Notes under the pieces: model-generated
Seen by the model: only the letters and a program-made list of their open reading frames with translations
Database searches by the model: none
What the model was told of the DNA's origin: nothing
From: Oscarella lobularis
Taxonomy: Eukaryota > Porifera > Homoscleromorpha > Homosclerophorida > Oscarellidae
Length of the DNA stretch: 64,000 bases
NCBI RefSeq assembly: GCF_947507565.1
Contig: NC_089179.1
Location: 2,373,747 to 2,437,746 of the forward strand
Direction: 5' to 3'
Shown here: positions 41,990 through 54,600 of the stretch, piece after piece
How positions within the stretch are numbered: the first letter of the stretch is position 1
How the letters are laid out: each line of letters begins with the position of its first letter
Program-made: the position numbers and the translations under genes

Positions 41990-42793
41990 ATGTCCGAAGA
42001 AAGTCTTATCGAAGCTGTTCGAGGCTATCCCTGCCTCTGGAAGGTTAAAAGCAAGGTCTATCGAGACGTCAGGGCGAAAGAAAATGCATGGCGTGTCGTT
42101 TCCACGCTCCTGGAGGGGGTGTCAGTGAAAGAGTGTTCGCGGCGCTGGAAATCGCTCCGAGACAAGTACGTTCGCGAGCTCAGAAGGACGCGCGATCGTA
42201 GAAAAGGGGACGAAGGGCCTCCCTACGTGTCGACGTGGCCACTATATCAGCTGTTGTCTTTTCTTGAAGAGACTGTTCGTCACCGGAAGTACTTGCGTCT
42301 TTTCTAATTTTTTGCATGCTTACGTCAATTTTTTAGATCTGTTGATAACTTCGGAGGTTCGGCGGCGGAGGAGAGGGCTGGAGAATCGGGGGGAGAGGGG
42401 TTGGTAGAAGGGTTTGAGCGAAAGGTATTATAGTTGCTTGCAATTAGATAACTAATTAAATGGCACCGTAGTGGACTGGAGCTAGAAGGACAGGAGAATA
42501 GAGCGGAAACAAAACGGAACGGAAGAGAAGCAGTGGGGAAGATGCTGTGCAGAAAACATTTGTCGAAACGTTGATTTTTTAAGGTATGCCTGTATTAGTA
42601 ATGATTAATTAACACAAACGCATTGGCCTTTTAGAGAAAATGCCAAAAGTAGAGAAAAAACTACTGAAGACGAGTCGAGTCATTTTGCCAAGCACGTGGC
42701 TGCCGTCATCGATCGTCTGTCTCCAGCTAAGCGTGCCTTAGCAAGGGTAAAAGTAGAGGAGATCCTAATGGCAGTTGAATTTGACAATATGTA
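41990..42793 (+). CDS. MADF/BESS-like protein of a PIF/Harbinger element, copy 2
   Basis: Starts MSEESLIEAVRGYPCLWKVK, the counterpart of the protein at 10261-9560. The MADF domain runs through VKECSRRWKSLRDKYVRELR and PPYVSTWPLYQLLSFLEETV in the first exon (41990 to about 42290). The annotated frame ends at 42307, but downstream exons appear: about 42470-42580 and 42636-42793, the latter reading HFAKHVAAVIDRLSPAKRAL then ARVKVEEILMAVEF and a stop, like the BESS or C-terminal helix of such proteins. The intron at about 42580-42635 fits GT-AG. The terminus at 41734 is 250 bp upstream. No transposase ORF accompanies this copy. Confidence 0.65.
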
Positions 42794-42799
42794 GGGTAG

Positions 42800-44885
42800 A
42801 GATATTTACATACTACAATATAGTATTATTGATACTAATAATATTCCTTTAAGCCTTCCCATAAAGCCGAGCACGTCTCCTTAAAAATAGGGCTATGGCT
42901 AGTGTTGGGAATATGGTTAGGAGTTTAGAAAGAGGGATAGTGTTAGAGGTTTGGGGTCAGTATTAGTGTTGGGGTGATGAGTTAGGGGATTTCATTGGCT
43001 TTTGGCAGCTTGGAAAGATCCGGAATATTCCGAAACCTATCCCAACGTGCCACATTCGACGTAGATCCCGTTTGTCGTGCCGTTTGTTGACATGTTTCGT
43101 CGCCATTGTCGTTGCTTTGCTTTTCGTCGCATCCGCCATCGTCACGGAGGGCGAGTCGCTCCTCCTGAGTGCTCTTGCGTAGACGTTCCAATGCCAGGCC
43201 AGGATTTTCTCTTACGAAGAGGGCGAAGATTCGGAGAAGGATTGGGGATTACAATGTTTTTAGCAATGGAATAGTCTAAAGAAAAATATTTTTCAAAAGT
43301 AAATCGGCGCAAAAACACATTGTGCAGAAGATGAAGCTTAGCTGTTCACCCAGGGGGGTTGATCGTAAGCGCACTAGGCTGCCAAGACCATCTAGCGAAA
43401 CGAACTTTTTTCCGCAGTCGCTCATCATTTTTAATTCATGAATGTGGTCCTTCTCGAAAATGAAGTCGCTCATGCCAACTACAGACTTGGCGAACCTGTA
43501 GCTATCGAGCACGAACACTCGTATAAAACACCTCCGTTCTCGCGGTTGCCATTCTGGCTTTTAGATCTTTGCAAGACATTCGGCTGCATTAGGTGATGGA
43601 GCTTCAGGCCGTGACTCGTGGCGCTGTTCGTTTTTCGTTTTTCATACGAAAAAAGCGATGAAATCTTTCAACACGCAAGTTTGCCGCTCGGATGAAGTGT
43701 ACTTGAGTGGAGCTGGCCTGAGTCCCTCTTCCAAACACTGTCGTCGAAATGCGAGAACCGCTGGGCCTCGAGATACTCAGCCTCCCGTGTAAGAAGAGTT
43801 TGTTGCCATGGAAGCCATGGACGTCGGAAGACGATCTCAACTCGTTTCGCCTCGTGCCTAACCACCTGACAGTTATCAAATACAGTTATCAGACAGCAGC
43901 AGATGAGTTCACGGATGGAGACGCTGAATCGATGTTATGATGCGGTAAGTGTAAAGTTCGTCTACTTTTAATTCTCAATTTTCTGAGTCAAAACGTCGGC
44001 TCGTAAGACAGACATGCTCATTATCTCCTCCGCCGTCGTTTATGTTCTTTAGGCGTCAAGCTAAATTTTAGATACCATTACACGCATAATGGGTCTTGCA
44101 TAATGGTGAATGACAACTAGTGCTGGCTAGAAAACAATAATTGCCAAAAAAATGCATCCAGGGATAGCTAAGTATTTTATCAAGGAACTCTAGATAAACG
44201 GCTGAGCAAATATGGCTTGGAGTGTTGGTGTGGCGTTCGATCGCCTAAACAGGCCGTATGTTCGTAAAGGATATAGAAAATTAGGCGCCACGAGTCATGG
44301 AAGGCATTACGAGAGCCTAAGGCAAAGATTTCAATAGATGGAATACGTTTAGCAAAAAGCAGCGAAAGCCACGGAGCCGTTTTAGGTACAGACAGCTAAG
44401 TCCGTAAAAAGAGCACGAAAGCACTCGGAAAAGCCACGGGCTCAACGATGCTACCTCCAGTGACGGTGGAGCTGACGCGCCAAAGCGCGACGGGCCTCGC
44501 TCGTCAATTGCAACGTCCAAAACTTATTCGCGTACGACAGGAGAAAGCGCTAGCGACAGAATGACGGATAAGAGCTTTGTGCAATTAGCTGGAAACATCT
44601 GCGATGAGAGAAAATTTTCTGGTCAAGTGCGCACCAATTCTGCGAAGCGTTTGCTGTTCCGAATGTCAGTTATATATTTTCAACAGTGTTAATTTAAAGC
44701 TAATCTAATATTTGTCACATGTCCTATAACAGATATTGACGTATTGGCTTCTAAAATGGTGGTTTTTTACGCCATACACGGTTCAAAATAATTTATTATA
44801 AGAAGCATCGAAGTATTAAAGAGCCAAACTAAAAAGTTTCGCAAAAAGATAATATAGATATCGCTCCTAATTTGAAACCATGCAA
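42800..44885. other. no recognisable gene
   Basis: 42860-42985 has degenerate GTTAGG-rich sequence. 43020-43940 is open on both strands with no domain I can name (for example minus-strand FVLDSYRFAKSVVGMSDFIF). 43940-44885 shows nothing recognisable. Confidence 0.3.
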
Positions 44886-44889
44886 AATA

Positions 44890-45365
44890 AAAACGGTTTC
44901 ATATTCTAACTAAGCTAGAAAGTTTTACAAAGGCATAAAAAAGACTAAAAAAGGCTTGCAAAATTTGTAAAAAAAACAGTCAACTGCATGAAAAAATTAC
45001 CTGCCATATTACTTAATTAAACCTGCAAAAGAGAAAAAAATTAATGCAAGGGCTATGATAAAAGAAATTAGCATGCAAATTGAAAGCAAAATTCTTAGCA
45101 TGCAAAAAATTCTACAAACGTAAAAAGTTATGAAAAATGTCAACTACAATAAAAAATTAACTACAATATTACTTAGGCCTGCAAAAGAGAAAAATTAATG
45201 TGCGGGCTATCATAAAAGAAATTGGCATGCAATTTGAAAGCAAATCTTCTTAGCATGCAAAAATTCTAAAAACGTAAAAAGTCATACAAAAGTTTATAAA
45301 GAACAACAGTCAACTGAAATAAAAAAATTAAATACAATACTACTCAAGCCTGAAAAAAAAATAGA
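44890..45365. repeat. AT-rich tandem repeat, ~160-bp unit
   Basis: About two and a half copies of a unit containing CAGTCAACT, AAAAATTA, CCTGCAAAAGAGAAAAA, GGGCTATSATAAAAGAAATT, GGCATGCAA and TTCTTAGCATGCAAAA. Copies diverge by several substitutions and short A-run length changes. Confidence 0.75.
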
Positions 45366-46580
45366 AAAATAAAAATTTATTAATTTACTTTACAATAAAT
45401 TACCAATATTAGACGAATTCTTACCCGTTACGTACGTGAATTAGCTTAATTATGCAACGCCCTAGCATAAAAACACTGCGAAAAAGGTAAACAACGGGTA
45501 CACAAAATGACGGATACAGCGGAGAGTCGTTAGGCCTACCTCTAACGCTTTTGAGCCCGCTAGTAGTAAAGAGGGCTTTTCGCGCGACGATATAATTCTA
45601 GTAAAGAAAGAATTACGCAGCGGAAAGGTTAGATCTCTCGGCGAAGCTGCCTTAGCTTGCGGTCGTGGATGAGTGCTTCGTTCGCCGCCTTGTCTGCCAT
45701 CTATGCCGAACAAGTAAGTGCTGCAGAGACACAGGATAAGTCGTTGGAGTGCAGAACAGGTCGATTTTTTATCCCGTTCAGTTCGGACTATAAACGGATT
45801 CAGAAGCGTCGTTATGCGCCTCACGTGATCCAAGCATGATTCTTCGTCGTTTCGACAAATGCTGGTACGGTAACGTACGTGCAGAACCGCTTTATTTGTG
45901 AATAATTGAGTAAACTACTTGGGTAGGATAGAGAAGCCAACAACACAATAGGAGTCCGAGCCTCACTGGAAGACGGCGATAGGAGTCACTGTACCTCAGA
46001 ATCATCGACATCTCCTGCATAGAGGTCAGTGTCCGTTCTGAAGTACGTCTCCACCACTTGGTAGACGTCTTCGTCGCTGGTTTTTTCTTCTTCGGCGAGT
46101 TTTAGGGCTCTCTTCTCGATTGTGCGAAGAAAACGGCATGTCCACACTCGAAACCGGTCCAAAATTTCGCTGAAGATGGATTTCCGGACAAGGTGAGGAG
46201 CTTCTGGGGCAATCATTCTTAGGCATTTTTTGTCACTTTTTTAAACATGAAAAGCTTTCTGATATTTTCCTGTGTAATTTTCTGTCAAAAACTTTACATT
46301 AATTTTATGCTTGATTAATTGACCGTTTTATCTTACCAGTGTCCTAACAATCGAATCTTTTTCTTCTGTGCCCTGGTGCTTTCTGGGGCTTTGACGCACC
46401 CTCGAAACATGGGCCTCATCCAGCCTGGCCTCGAGGGTGGGTTTTGGCGAGCGTTGGCTCTGCGACTGGATTAGATCCCAGAAAGCTCCATGGCAGTAAG
46501 CGTCAATTGACGATAGCACGCTGTGCCCTCAGCTTGGGCTAGTTCTGCTGGCCATAAGCCAGCGGGATCCGTGCCCATCG
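45366..46580. other. no recognisable gene
   Basis: Small ORFs on both strands (for example 46216-45986 minus, FRVWTCRFLRTIEKRALKLA) have no family signature. Confidence 0.3.
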
Positions 46581-46599
46581 ATTGCTGCTGCTCGCCTAA

Positions 46600-47230
46600 T
46601 GAATGTTCTTCTGTTTGTCCTAGGAAAGCAGCAAAGGCTTCAGTTTATAGTGAAATTTGTGAGTTGAAGGTATGCCTTGGGATAGCCCAATTGCAAGTAA
46701 GTCTTCTCTGTTTATTGTTGTGTCTGATTATTATACTATAATGGCAAATGAATGCACCGATAAGGCAAACAAAAAACCGTTTTTAATTGGCATCAGATGG
46801 TTAGATTCTCAGCTAGACGATCATGAGGATGTTATTGGACTGTATGCGTTTCACAAAATTGATTCGGAAAGCTCATATAAGGCAATCAAAGACGTTCAAC
46901 TGAGAATGAATTTGTCAATTTCTAAATGCCGCGGGCAATGTTATGATGGTGCCGCCAACATGATTGGTAGCAAGACAGTCGTTGCAACAAGGATTCAAGC
47001 AGAAGGGAGAGCTATTTTGACTCATTGTTATGGCCATGCCTTGAATCTTGCTGTAGGAAATACTATAAGCAGTCTAAGCACTGCCGGGATGCCCTCGATG
47101 CAGCTTTTGAAATTGCAAAGTTGATCCGCTTTTGATAAGATTAGGGCAGAGAACGCTTGAGACGATGACTGTCCGAATGTCGGTATTCGTTTTGTGATTT
47201 GAAAGACGCCTTAAAGCCAATGGAGGTAAA
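46600..47230 (+). pseudogene. hAT transposase fragment (TTF/DUF4371 type)
   Basis: The frame to 47124 reads SDYYTIMANECTDKANKKPF, then LIGIRWLDSQ, DVIGLYAFHKIDSESSYKAI, MNLSISKCRGQCYDGAANMI and ILTHCYGHALNLAVG. This is the catalytic start of DUF4371-type hAT transposases (normally IADExTDxSNxEQ...RGQxYDGAANMxG...xHCxAHxLNLA). The catalytic Asp positions in ECTD and YDGAAN are kept. Past 47124 a shifted frame gives RDALDAAFEIAKLIRF and then decays. No zf-TTF domain or dimerisation domain is present. Confidence 0.7.
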
Positions 47231-49005
47231 ATTAATTATAGGTAGTGTACACATCACTTGTTTCTCAAAACTTGAAGCTTATTTCAGTGCCTTTTCTTGT
47301 TTGGATGAACGTGACGCCTCAGGTGCACAAAAAGATCCAAATGAAAAAAACTTCAAATACCTGCTATAGATAAGGAAATACGCGTACCTTCTGCGGTTCT
47401 GCGAAGCTCGGGTCTTTCGAAAAACAATCAGAGCATTTTAAAAACATATACAGCATTTGAAATAATTGTGTACTTTTCAATCATACTTACGTCTCCTAAA
47501 TTAAATTGTGTTACTATTCACACAATTACCCAAGTTAATTTAATTTGAATATACTTTCTTCGCACGAAAGAATCTCCTTCTGAGGAACTAACAGGGAGAA
47601 AATATAGAGCATTAGAATTGAAAATTCATCAGATGTTATACAAAATTTACATTTGCCTTTACACTTAACAGCACTTTGTTCCAGCTCTTGTATTCTTCTC
47701 TAAAAAATTCTATCCGTTTAATCAACTACACGCATTATGCCTCTTTTCTTTAAAACAGAAAAAGGAAAAAATCAGTAGCGTTAACTAAATTACTTGAATC
47801 AGTTATTTTTCGGCATCTGTCTTCTTCTCTCACCAACAGGTGCTACAGAAAATCGAAGTGCTAGAGCAAACATGCAGTTAGTTAACATTATTCAGGATCC
47901 TACCGTAAGCAACCTCACCCAATTCCGCTGCTGGTGGTAGTGACTGAGATAATGAAGATAATGAAAATGACAAAAGTGGTGAAAGTGCAGTTGTTGGTGA
48001 GAATTCAACCATTCACACAAACCTCACATTGAGCTTGTGAAAAAGGTTTTCCTGTTTTCAGCACAAGCAAAAAACAGGAAATTTAAAATTAGTCAAAAAT
48101 GCAACGCACTTGCTCATACTGTACAACCACATAAATTACCTTAAGCAGTTTCTGGTAATTTCTAAAAAGAACAGCATTTACATAAAACAAATCTCCATTA
48201 TTGTCACCTCTATTTGCTTTAAGGCTTCTTTCAGTTCAAAATTTTCTTTTACTAACTCATTAATTTCGATCTAAAAGCAATAATTGCAATTCATAAAAGA
48301 CTCATAACTGCTACCTTTATTTCGTCATAAACTTCTCGTTTTTTAATTAAGAGAAATTATTTACTGTAGTCATGAACAGCGGCTGACACATGAGCCATTT
48401 GAACGAATCCACTTTTGTATACGTTCTCTTTCAATTTTACTTTCATAATCCTCTAAACTTTGACAGCGCCATTGTCATCTATTATAGTGTACTATTATTA
48501 GTCATACATTCATCGACGGCGTATGCACAATCAATTAACCTATAGCCTTCTCCCTTCTTTTTGCCGGGTGACCGTAGCCAATCAATGTCCTAGCAGCATA
48601 TAGCTTGTAAGCAATTTTCCTAATTTTTGCCGAAATATTAACAGTCTGGAAGCCTGGCTTTGTTCCTTCATCAAATCAAGATATATTGTCTTATCATCAG
48701 AGATCTTAACCATCTCTCTAAAGTAAACTACTTAAGTTCATTACAACGTAATACTGTAAAGTTACGCACTCCACGTAATTATGAAACGTTTCGCGAAACG
48801 TTTGCGAAACGACTTTGCAATGTCGTAAGCAACGCCATAAGCAACGGTCTAGCTGAAACGTTGCTCGAAACGTTTCATACGGGGGTGACTTTTAGCCATG
48901 GTTCTTTTGCAAGGGATTGGTTTCGAAGAAGTTTGCGTCTTTTAGATGTCGTTTAGAGCTTCTTTGACAATTTTCATGGGCCATAACAACCCTCGCGCAA
49001 AGTTT
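47231..49005. other. AT-rich, no recognisable gene
   Basis: No convincing coding stretch. 48780-48890 contains several overlapping palindromic GAAACGTTTCG motifs. The rest is AT-rich without terminal repeats I could pair. Confidence 0.35.
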
Positions 49006-49006
49006 C

Positions 49007-49643
49007 CTATCTCTCTTTTCTTCTATCTATGTTCAAGCGGTGAATGCCAGTGAAAGATTTTTTTAAGAACTGAGAGAACATGTACGGAGAGGATCTAATG
49101 ACTTTAATCTGATGACGTCGACAGTAGTCATCAACTGCTCCATGAAATTCCCCGCCGTTGTCGCATTGTATGATTTTTGGCCGTCCTATCATAGCATATA
49201 TCTGTTTCAGTTGGTCAGCTACAAAAACAGCCGTTTTGGCTTGTAACGGTCGAATGAAAAGCATTCGACTGAAGACGTCAAGGACAGAAAGGACATACTT
49301 ATATGTATGACCGTCTCTGCCGATGCAAGGTTTCTTGGAATAGTCGACTAAGTCGATTTGATTTCTTCCCGTGACAGTCGAACTTTCGATTGGTCTGAGA
49401 GTGCCTTTGTTAGAAAATTTCAGCGCCGTCTTGTAGTGATCTGGGTTGTTATTCAACCATCGCTGGATCGAGGGAATTGATAATTGATATTCCAGCATAA
49501 TGTTGTGAAATTCTTTTGAAGAGTTTCCGAGCACCTTCTCCATGGGTTTTATTATAAAACCACGATATTACTCGATCGATGTCTGATGACTTGAGAGCAA
49601 TATGAATGTTGCCGATTTCCTGTACAAAAAACAAACATTCCAC
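49007..49643 (-). pseudogene. integrase-core fragment (Ginger/Gypsy-integrase-like), copy 1
   Basis: Reads SIPSIQRWLNNNPDHYKTAL, then RNQIDLVDYSKKPCIGRDGH, YKYVLSVLDVFSRMLFIRPL, IIQCDNGGEFHGAVDDYCRR and IKVIRSSPYMF. First Asp in QIDLVD and second in CDNGGEF are those of an rve integrase core. The sequence breaks off just after SSPY, before the region with the catalytic Glu (QGxVER). An upstream frame (49643-49449) continues the N-terminal side with a frame change. It looks like an integrase-derived DNA transposon protein, now truncated. The related piece at 57620 is on the opposite strand. Confidence 0.65.
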
Positions 49644-49649
49644 ATCTTA

Positions 49650-50150
49650 ATCATCCACTGGGGAAAACGTCTTCCGGAATTCTAAACATTGCCGTCTAAG
49701 ATAGTTGTAAAATGTTTTGTTCATCGCCAGCGTTCGACTGTTTCTTTACAAGACCGGGAACGTGTTCGTGACAACAAAGTGAAGAAGTCTGTCGTATATT
49801 TCGTCAGGAATACAAGAAAACCCTCTGGTACGGGACGCTGTCTCGCTCAATTGCGACCGAGAACTTGCTGAGTTATCTGCAGGTTGACGTGGGTCTCGCT
49901 AGAAATGGAAACAAATGGTAACGGAAAAGCATGATTTTATGGGTTACCTGCTCTCTTCTAGGCTGGGCGTCGGCAAAGAGAAGTAAGGACAAAGCAAAGA
50001 TAAGCGCAACACGCATTGGAGCATCCATGTCAAACAATGGGAAGGCGGAGAGTGTTCGAAAAGTGTTGCATGTCAGGGAAGGAATGTACACGTTTGCGTA
50101 TCACTTACGTAATGTATTTTTCCGACATGCAAAGTCTAATTTGTTTGCTG
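49650..50150. other. no recognisable gene
   Basis: Overlapping short ORFs on both strands with no domain. Confidence 0.3.
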
Positions 50151-50154
50151 ATCT

Positions 50155-50350
50155 ACTATGTTAGCCACTACACAGGCTAACATAGTAGATCAGCCAATAT
50201 AGTAGATCTACTATGTGAGCAGCATCAGAACGAGAAATGGCACTTACAGAAGTGTCATGGGAGTGTCAGCCATATATACGATGCAACTGCTATATATAGA
50301 AACAATGACATCATCGATCTACTTTGTGAGCGATCTACTATGTTGGCCTA
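50155..50350. repeat. cluster of GATCTACTATGT palindromic repeats
   Basis: GATCTACTATGT and its complement ACATAGTAGATC occur at least five times, several back-to-back (CTAACATAGTAGATC / GATCTACTATGTTAG, and AGTAGATCTACT at about 50200). This gives a potential cruciform around 50150-50215. Confidence 0.7.
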
Positions 50351-50682
50351 ACAACGTAGGCAAAGGAATCATTGAATATTTACTAACGACCATTCGGCCA
50401 CGCAGTGGGCGTCGTCAGAAATTTCACAATTCCACGAAGACCACTGTCTTTCACAAACCGCAGCATTTGTGAACTCACAGCGAATTCAAGTGACACAAAC
50501 ACTACAAATAGGGGTACTATAGTCCACCGTCACTGCAATTTTGGCCTTACAATAGCCGCAGATATCAGCTTCACTCGTTATCGTGGTCTCTTTCATGTCA
50601 GCAACAGTCACAAAGTGGCGAGCAAAAAATGCTGTGGCGGAGACTAGTCAATTTCTCAACCTATGAGACGTTGCACGCGCGC

Positions 50683-50961
50683 CTAGCCATTTGACGTGGC
50701 AATGCCTACCTGCTCGCGCATGAGTGCACTTATGGGGCTAACTACGAGGCTGACGGCAGGACGGCGCATTAGGGGAGGCAGCCAGTAGCATAAAGATTTG
50801 CCACTGCCGGTCGGAAGTCTTACGAAGACGTCGCGAGACTGTAGAGTCACTTCTACGGCTTCGGACTGGCCAGGGCGAAATTCGTGGTACCCAAAAACCT
50901 CCTGAAGCACGCCTAATGCCTGCGAACGCGTCGGGTCGCTATCGCACGCTTCGCCCGCCAA
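50683..50961 (-). pseudogene. RecQ-like helicase N-terminal fragment
   Basis: 92 residues: GVLQEVFGYHEFRPGQSEAV, then EVTLQSRDVFVRLPTGSGKS, then LCYWLPPL and SLVVSPISALMREQV. This gives Q motif, Walker A and motif Ia of a RecQ-like helicase, closer to canonical RecQ (FRPGQ, LPTGSGKS) than the intact copy. The homology ends at a stop near 50683, so motifs II-VI are missing or lie in a lost exon. The start codon is about 130 bp from the hairpin at 51090-51150, the same arrangement as at 9287/9440. Confidence 0.75.
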
Positions 50962-51089
50962 ACGTTCGAACGAAGCACGTCACTGGTAGGCGAAATCGAA
51001 TCATGTCGACACGAATTAGGAGTAATGCGATTACATGATTACGTGCCACAAGCAGGGCATGACGCAGACCGTTCAGACCTATGCTCGAG

Positions 51090-51150
51090 GGTCCAGCCTG
51101 TGTTTGGTCCCGCGCGCGCTACGCACGGTCCCAAACAACAGGCTGGAACC
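51090..51150. repeat. hairpin terminus between RecQ fragment and DUF6589 gene
   Basis: GGTCCAGCCTGTGTTTGG (51090-51107) pairs with CCAAACAACAGGCTGGAACC (51131-51150) around a loop with CGCGCGCGCTACGCAC. Layout and loop core (CGCGCGCTACGC) match the hairpin at 9440-9485. The preceding CTCGAGG may correspond to CCTCGGA there. Confidence 0.7.
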
Positions 51151-51610
51151 TCGTGACAGAGGGTGGGGTCAGTTTATAGCAGCATCCAATCACCGGCGAG
51201 TATACAAGAATCCGTAGACTCGCCGGTGATTGGCTGGATGGCCGTAATTGCGTTATTGCGTTATGATCGCGAGCGTCGCGCCGTAATTGCGTTAAGATCG
51301 CGGGGGAAGCGTTTCCATCACGACGATCAGCAGGAAATCGATGTCGAACGGCCCGAACAGTCTTCGGCCTTACCAAACGCCCGACAACGGACTTCGCCAA
51401 GTCCCGTTCTCAGCGAGAAACGCCCGCTGGGCGACGGGAGTCGGCGAAGCGCCGTTCGTCGACCGAAAAGTGCACACGCATCCCGATTTCGCACGCTTAG
51501 GACGCTTCTCACGTCTGACAGACGGATTTTATCGTCTTCGATGGCAAGCAGGGGGCGTCTAGCGTGCATTCTAGCGTGCTTTTGCTTCTCTCTTTGGACC
51601 TTCGCGAAGG

Positions 51611-54600
51611 TAATGGCTCTGTCTTCACCCCAAAAATCGCCGGCGCGCTCATGCAGGACGTGTCGTCAGCCCATCCATTCGAGAGACGTCTACTACAACC
51701 TCGCCCGGAAAGGGAACCGCGACTTAGCGAACAGTTTACGGCGCCTGTGTCCGAGCTTGCCCCCCGGCTTCCCGGATTTAATTTGCTACGGTTGCAACAA
51801 GGTCGTGGGCAAAGTGCAAACTGGATACCGAAAGATCGAGTCGCTCAGGGCAAAGTATGAAATGCAAAATTCCGAACTTTGCATTTGCAGGAAGACAAGT
51901 CTTGCTGCATATGCAGCTCTACTTCAAAGCAGGAATATTGTTTGCGCAGAAATATGTCGCTGTGTAGAAGCCTGCAGAAAGTATTTCCAGGAGCCGTATT
52001 TTTAGGAAAAATCTGCAGGGCTTGGAAATCCCTCGTTGATGCCTCGGAGGCCACATCCGAGCTCGTCTCCTCATTCCGGCGGCAGTTTGATGCAGTTAGC
52101 AAAAGGATGACAATCATGACATCTCCGCCTAGTTTAGGGAGTCCTCTGAAGAGCCCCCTTATCATTTCCAAACGTGCCAAAAGAGCAGTTGTGCCATCAC
52201 CGAGTCAACCGTCAGCTCCACTTCCTCATCAGCCTCTAAACGTTGGACCTACATTTCACAGGATTGCTCCTAAAAAGATAGGTACGCCCTCCACTTGCAG
52301 TAATAATTTATGCACGTACTGTTCCTACTGTTGAAGATGAGCAGCCTATACCAATGGAGGCACTCTTTAGCGACGCTCCTTCTCAAGAATCAATCACTGG
52401 TAAGAATATCTGTATCTGCGCAGTAATCCTCAAAGCATTACACACAGAGAGAGAAAGTCAACCAATACCTGTCCCCAGCAAGTCGTCTCGTTTAAATTAC
52501 GACAGATACGAAGTAAAGAGAGCTGCTTTCTACTCTTCTAATTAATTGATCTCCTTTTAATCCGCATAAAGGAAACTTCTGGATTAATTTCACCTGAGCT
52601 AAATACCTTGAAAATGTCACTGGAGGAATTTCTTACCAAAGACGATTCGCGCACTCACTGCAGACGGTTTGTCCAATCAATAATGTCTATTGGGAAAATT
52701 AAAGAAGCTGTCCTTGATGAAGTCTCCAGTATTATTTTTGAAGAGTGCAAATCGCTGAGCAAGATGAAATCCGACGATGGCGAAAGTATTCTGCGCAAAA
52801 CTTCTGCAGCCGATTTGAAAGATTTTGATCTTAAGATATTTTCGGAAGAACTGGTAGAAAAAGCACAAACATTTCTCCGGATTCTTACCTGCTCAGCAAC
52901 TTCTGAGAGACGCTTTGTTAGAGAAGGCCCAGATAAAAAAGATTCTCGACTCTTTGTTCCGTCCGCTGGAGCTGTGCTTTTAAAAGCAAGGGATGACCAC
53001 ATGTCAGCCTTCCAGTCAACCATTTCGTTGTGTCTTTACAGGGGAGGAGCATCCAAGCAAACAATCAAACGACTCTCTTCTCTTGGTTTCTGCAGTTCTC
53101 ACACAACGCTGATAAGGAAGCTTGAGGACATTGCCAGCTACTACGACAGTGAAATCAAGTTATGGAAGAAAGGCGTAGAAGATTACCTTCAACAAAACGC
53201 TTCGAGCACCGTTAATACCCAAAGACCAACAACTGAGTACCAGATCGTAGGGGATAATTTAGACTTGGAAATCAAACCCCAGATAACAACGAAGTCTCAC
53301 CATAGGCGTTTAGTTCACTGGTTCAACTCCATGGCCATTCAACACCGTGTCCTAGGCCATCACTTGGACGATGACAGCGCTTAAATGCCTATTGAAAATT
53401 TAACAACTGACTTTTATCTACCAAATTTGAGTGAACATATGTCTTTCCGGACGGAGCTTGTGATACTGGTTGCCAGAATTCTTGTCGAAAGAGTTCCAGT
53501 ATTTGCACGATGTAAGGCAGCTGCAATAAAGCACATTCCTCACCAGTACAGCAACGAAATGGCTAGAAAATCAGAACAGGTAGTAATAACTGACTTATTA
53601 GAATAATGGTGAGTATTTAAAATTTTCACATAGGTGCCTTTGGGACTTATCCTAAAAAACGAAAACGTGGCAAACGACATGATTGAGATTATGCGAGAGT
53701 TGCACCAGTACGTTCCAGCACAGCACCAGATCTTCTTTGGCGGTGACCAGCTCACCTGTGAACGTAGTCGAAATTCCCAGCTGGCCGTTCAAGATGGCTC
53801 CTCTAAAGAGAAGCGTTTGGAAGGATTCATATGCAAGCCAGAAGACTGGCATGCTTGCGTGAATTTCCTTCAAATTGTCTTTTGTATTCTTTTCAAATCT
53901 ACCAGTGAAAAAGACACCGCAACGTTTGCACAGCTGCAGAGAATAATAAACAGGCGAGACGTGACGGGAGATGTAAAAAAGAATGTTGCTGCGCATGAAG
54001 AATTTCTATGCATAGTGACAGATGCTTACGTGGCATCTTCATGCATGGATTACTTAAAAATGAACAATCTTACTGACATTCCCGAATTTTCAAAGTCGCT
54101 TAATATCGTTGAGACAAGTGACTTGTCTGATGTTCGAAGGATTTTGAGTTCTTGTGCCTTGGAAATAGTTGACAATTACATCTTAAGGAACTGGAAAGAA
54201 GAGCTGGTCGTGAGAGACAAATTAGTGAGTGACGATTCAGGAAAATTTCAGTGCCGTATTCCAGGATGTGAAAAATCTTTCTCAAAAGAAAAGAGTAGAC
54301 ATAATCATGAGATAAAAAATCAGGGATACTCGGGACAGCTTGAAGCAGCAGCAAACCCAACAGGCACTACAGAAACAGAAGGCGAAGACTTCATTAATAG
54401 CTACAGCACCGTCGTTATGAAACTCGGCTTTCTCTACCGGAATTTCTGCGATGCTGTCCGGGAAGGCGATGAAGAGCGCGTCTGCAGGTTATGGAAATTC
54501 TTAACACTTCACTATTTCACGTTTGGACACAAAAAATATGCTCTAGAGGGTTTCATGCTCACCTCTAGGCTTTGTGCCACATTGAGCAAAAGAAAAGCAG

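Noticed and set aside
42860-42985. GTTAGG-rich stretch as degenerate telomeric DNA
   Set aside because: Spacing is irregular and no clean array is present.
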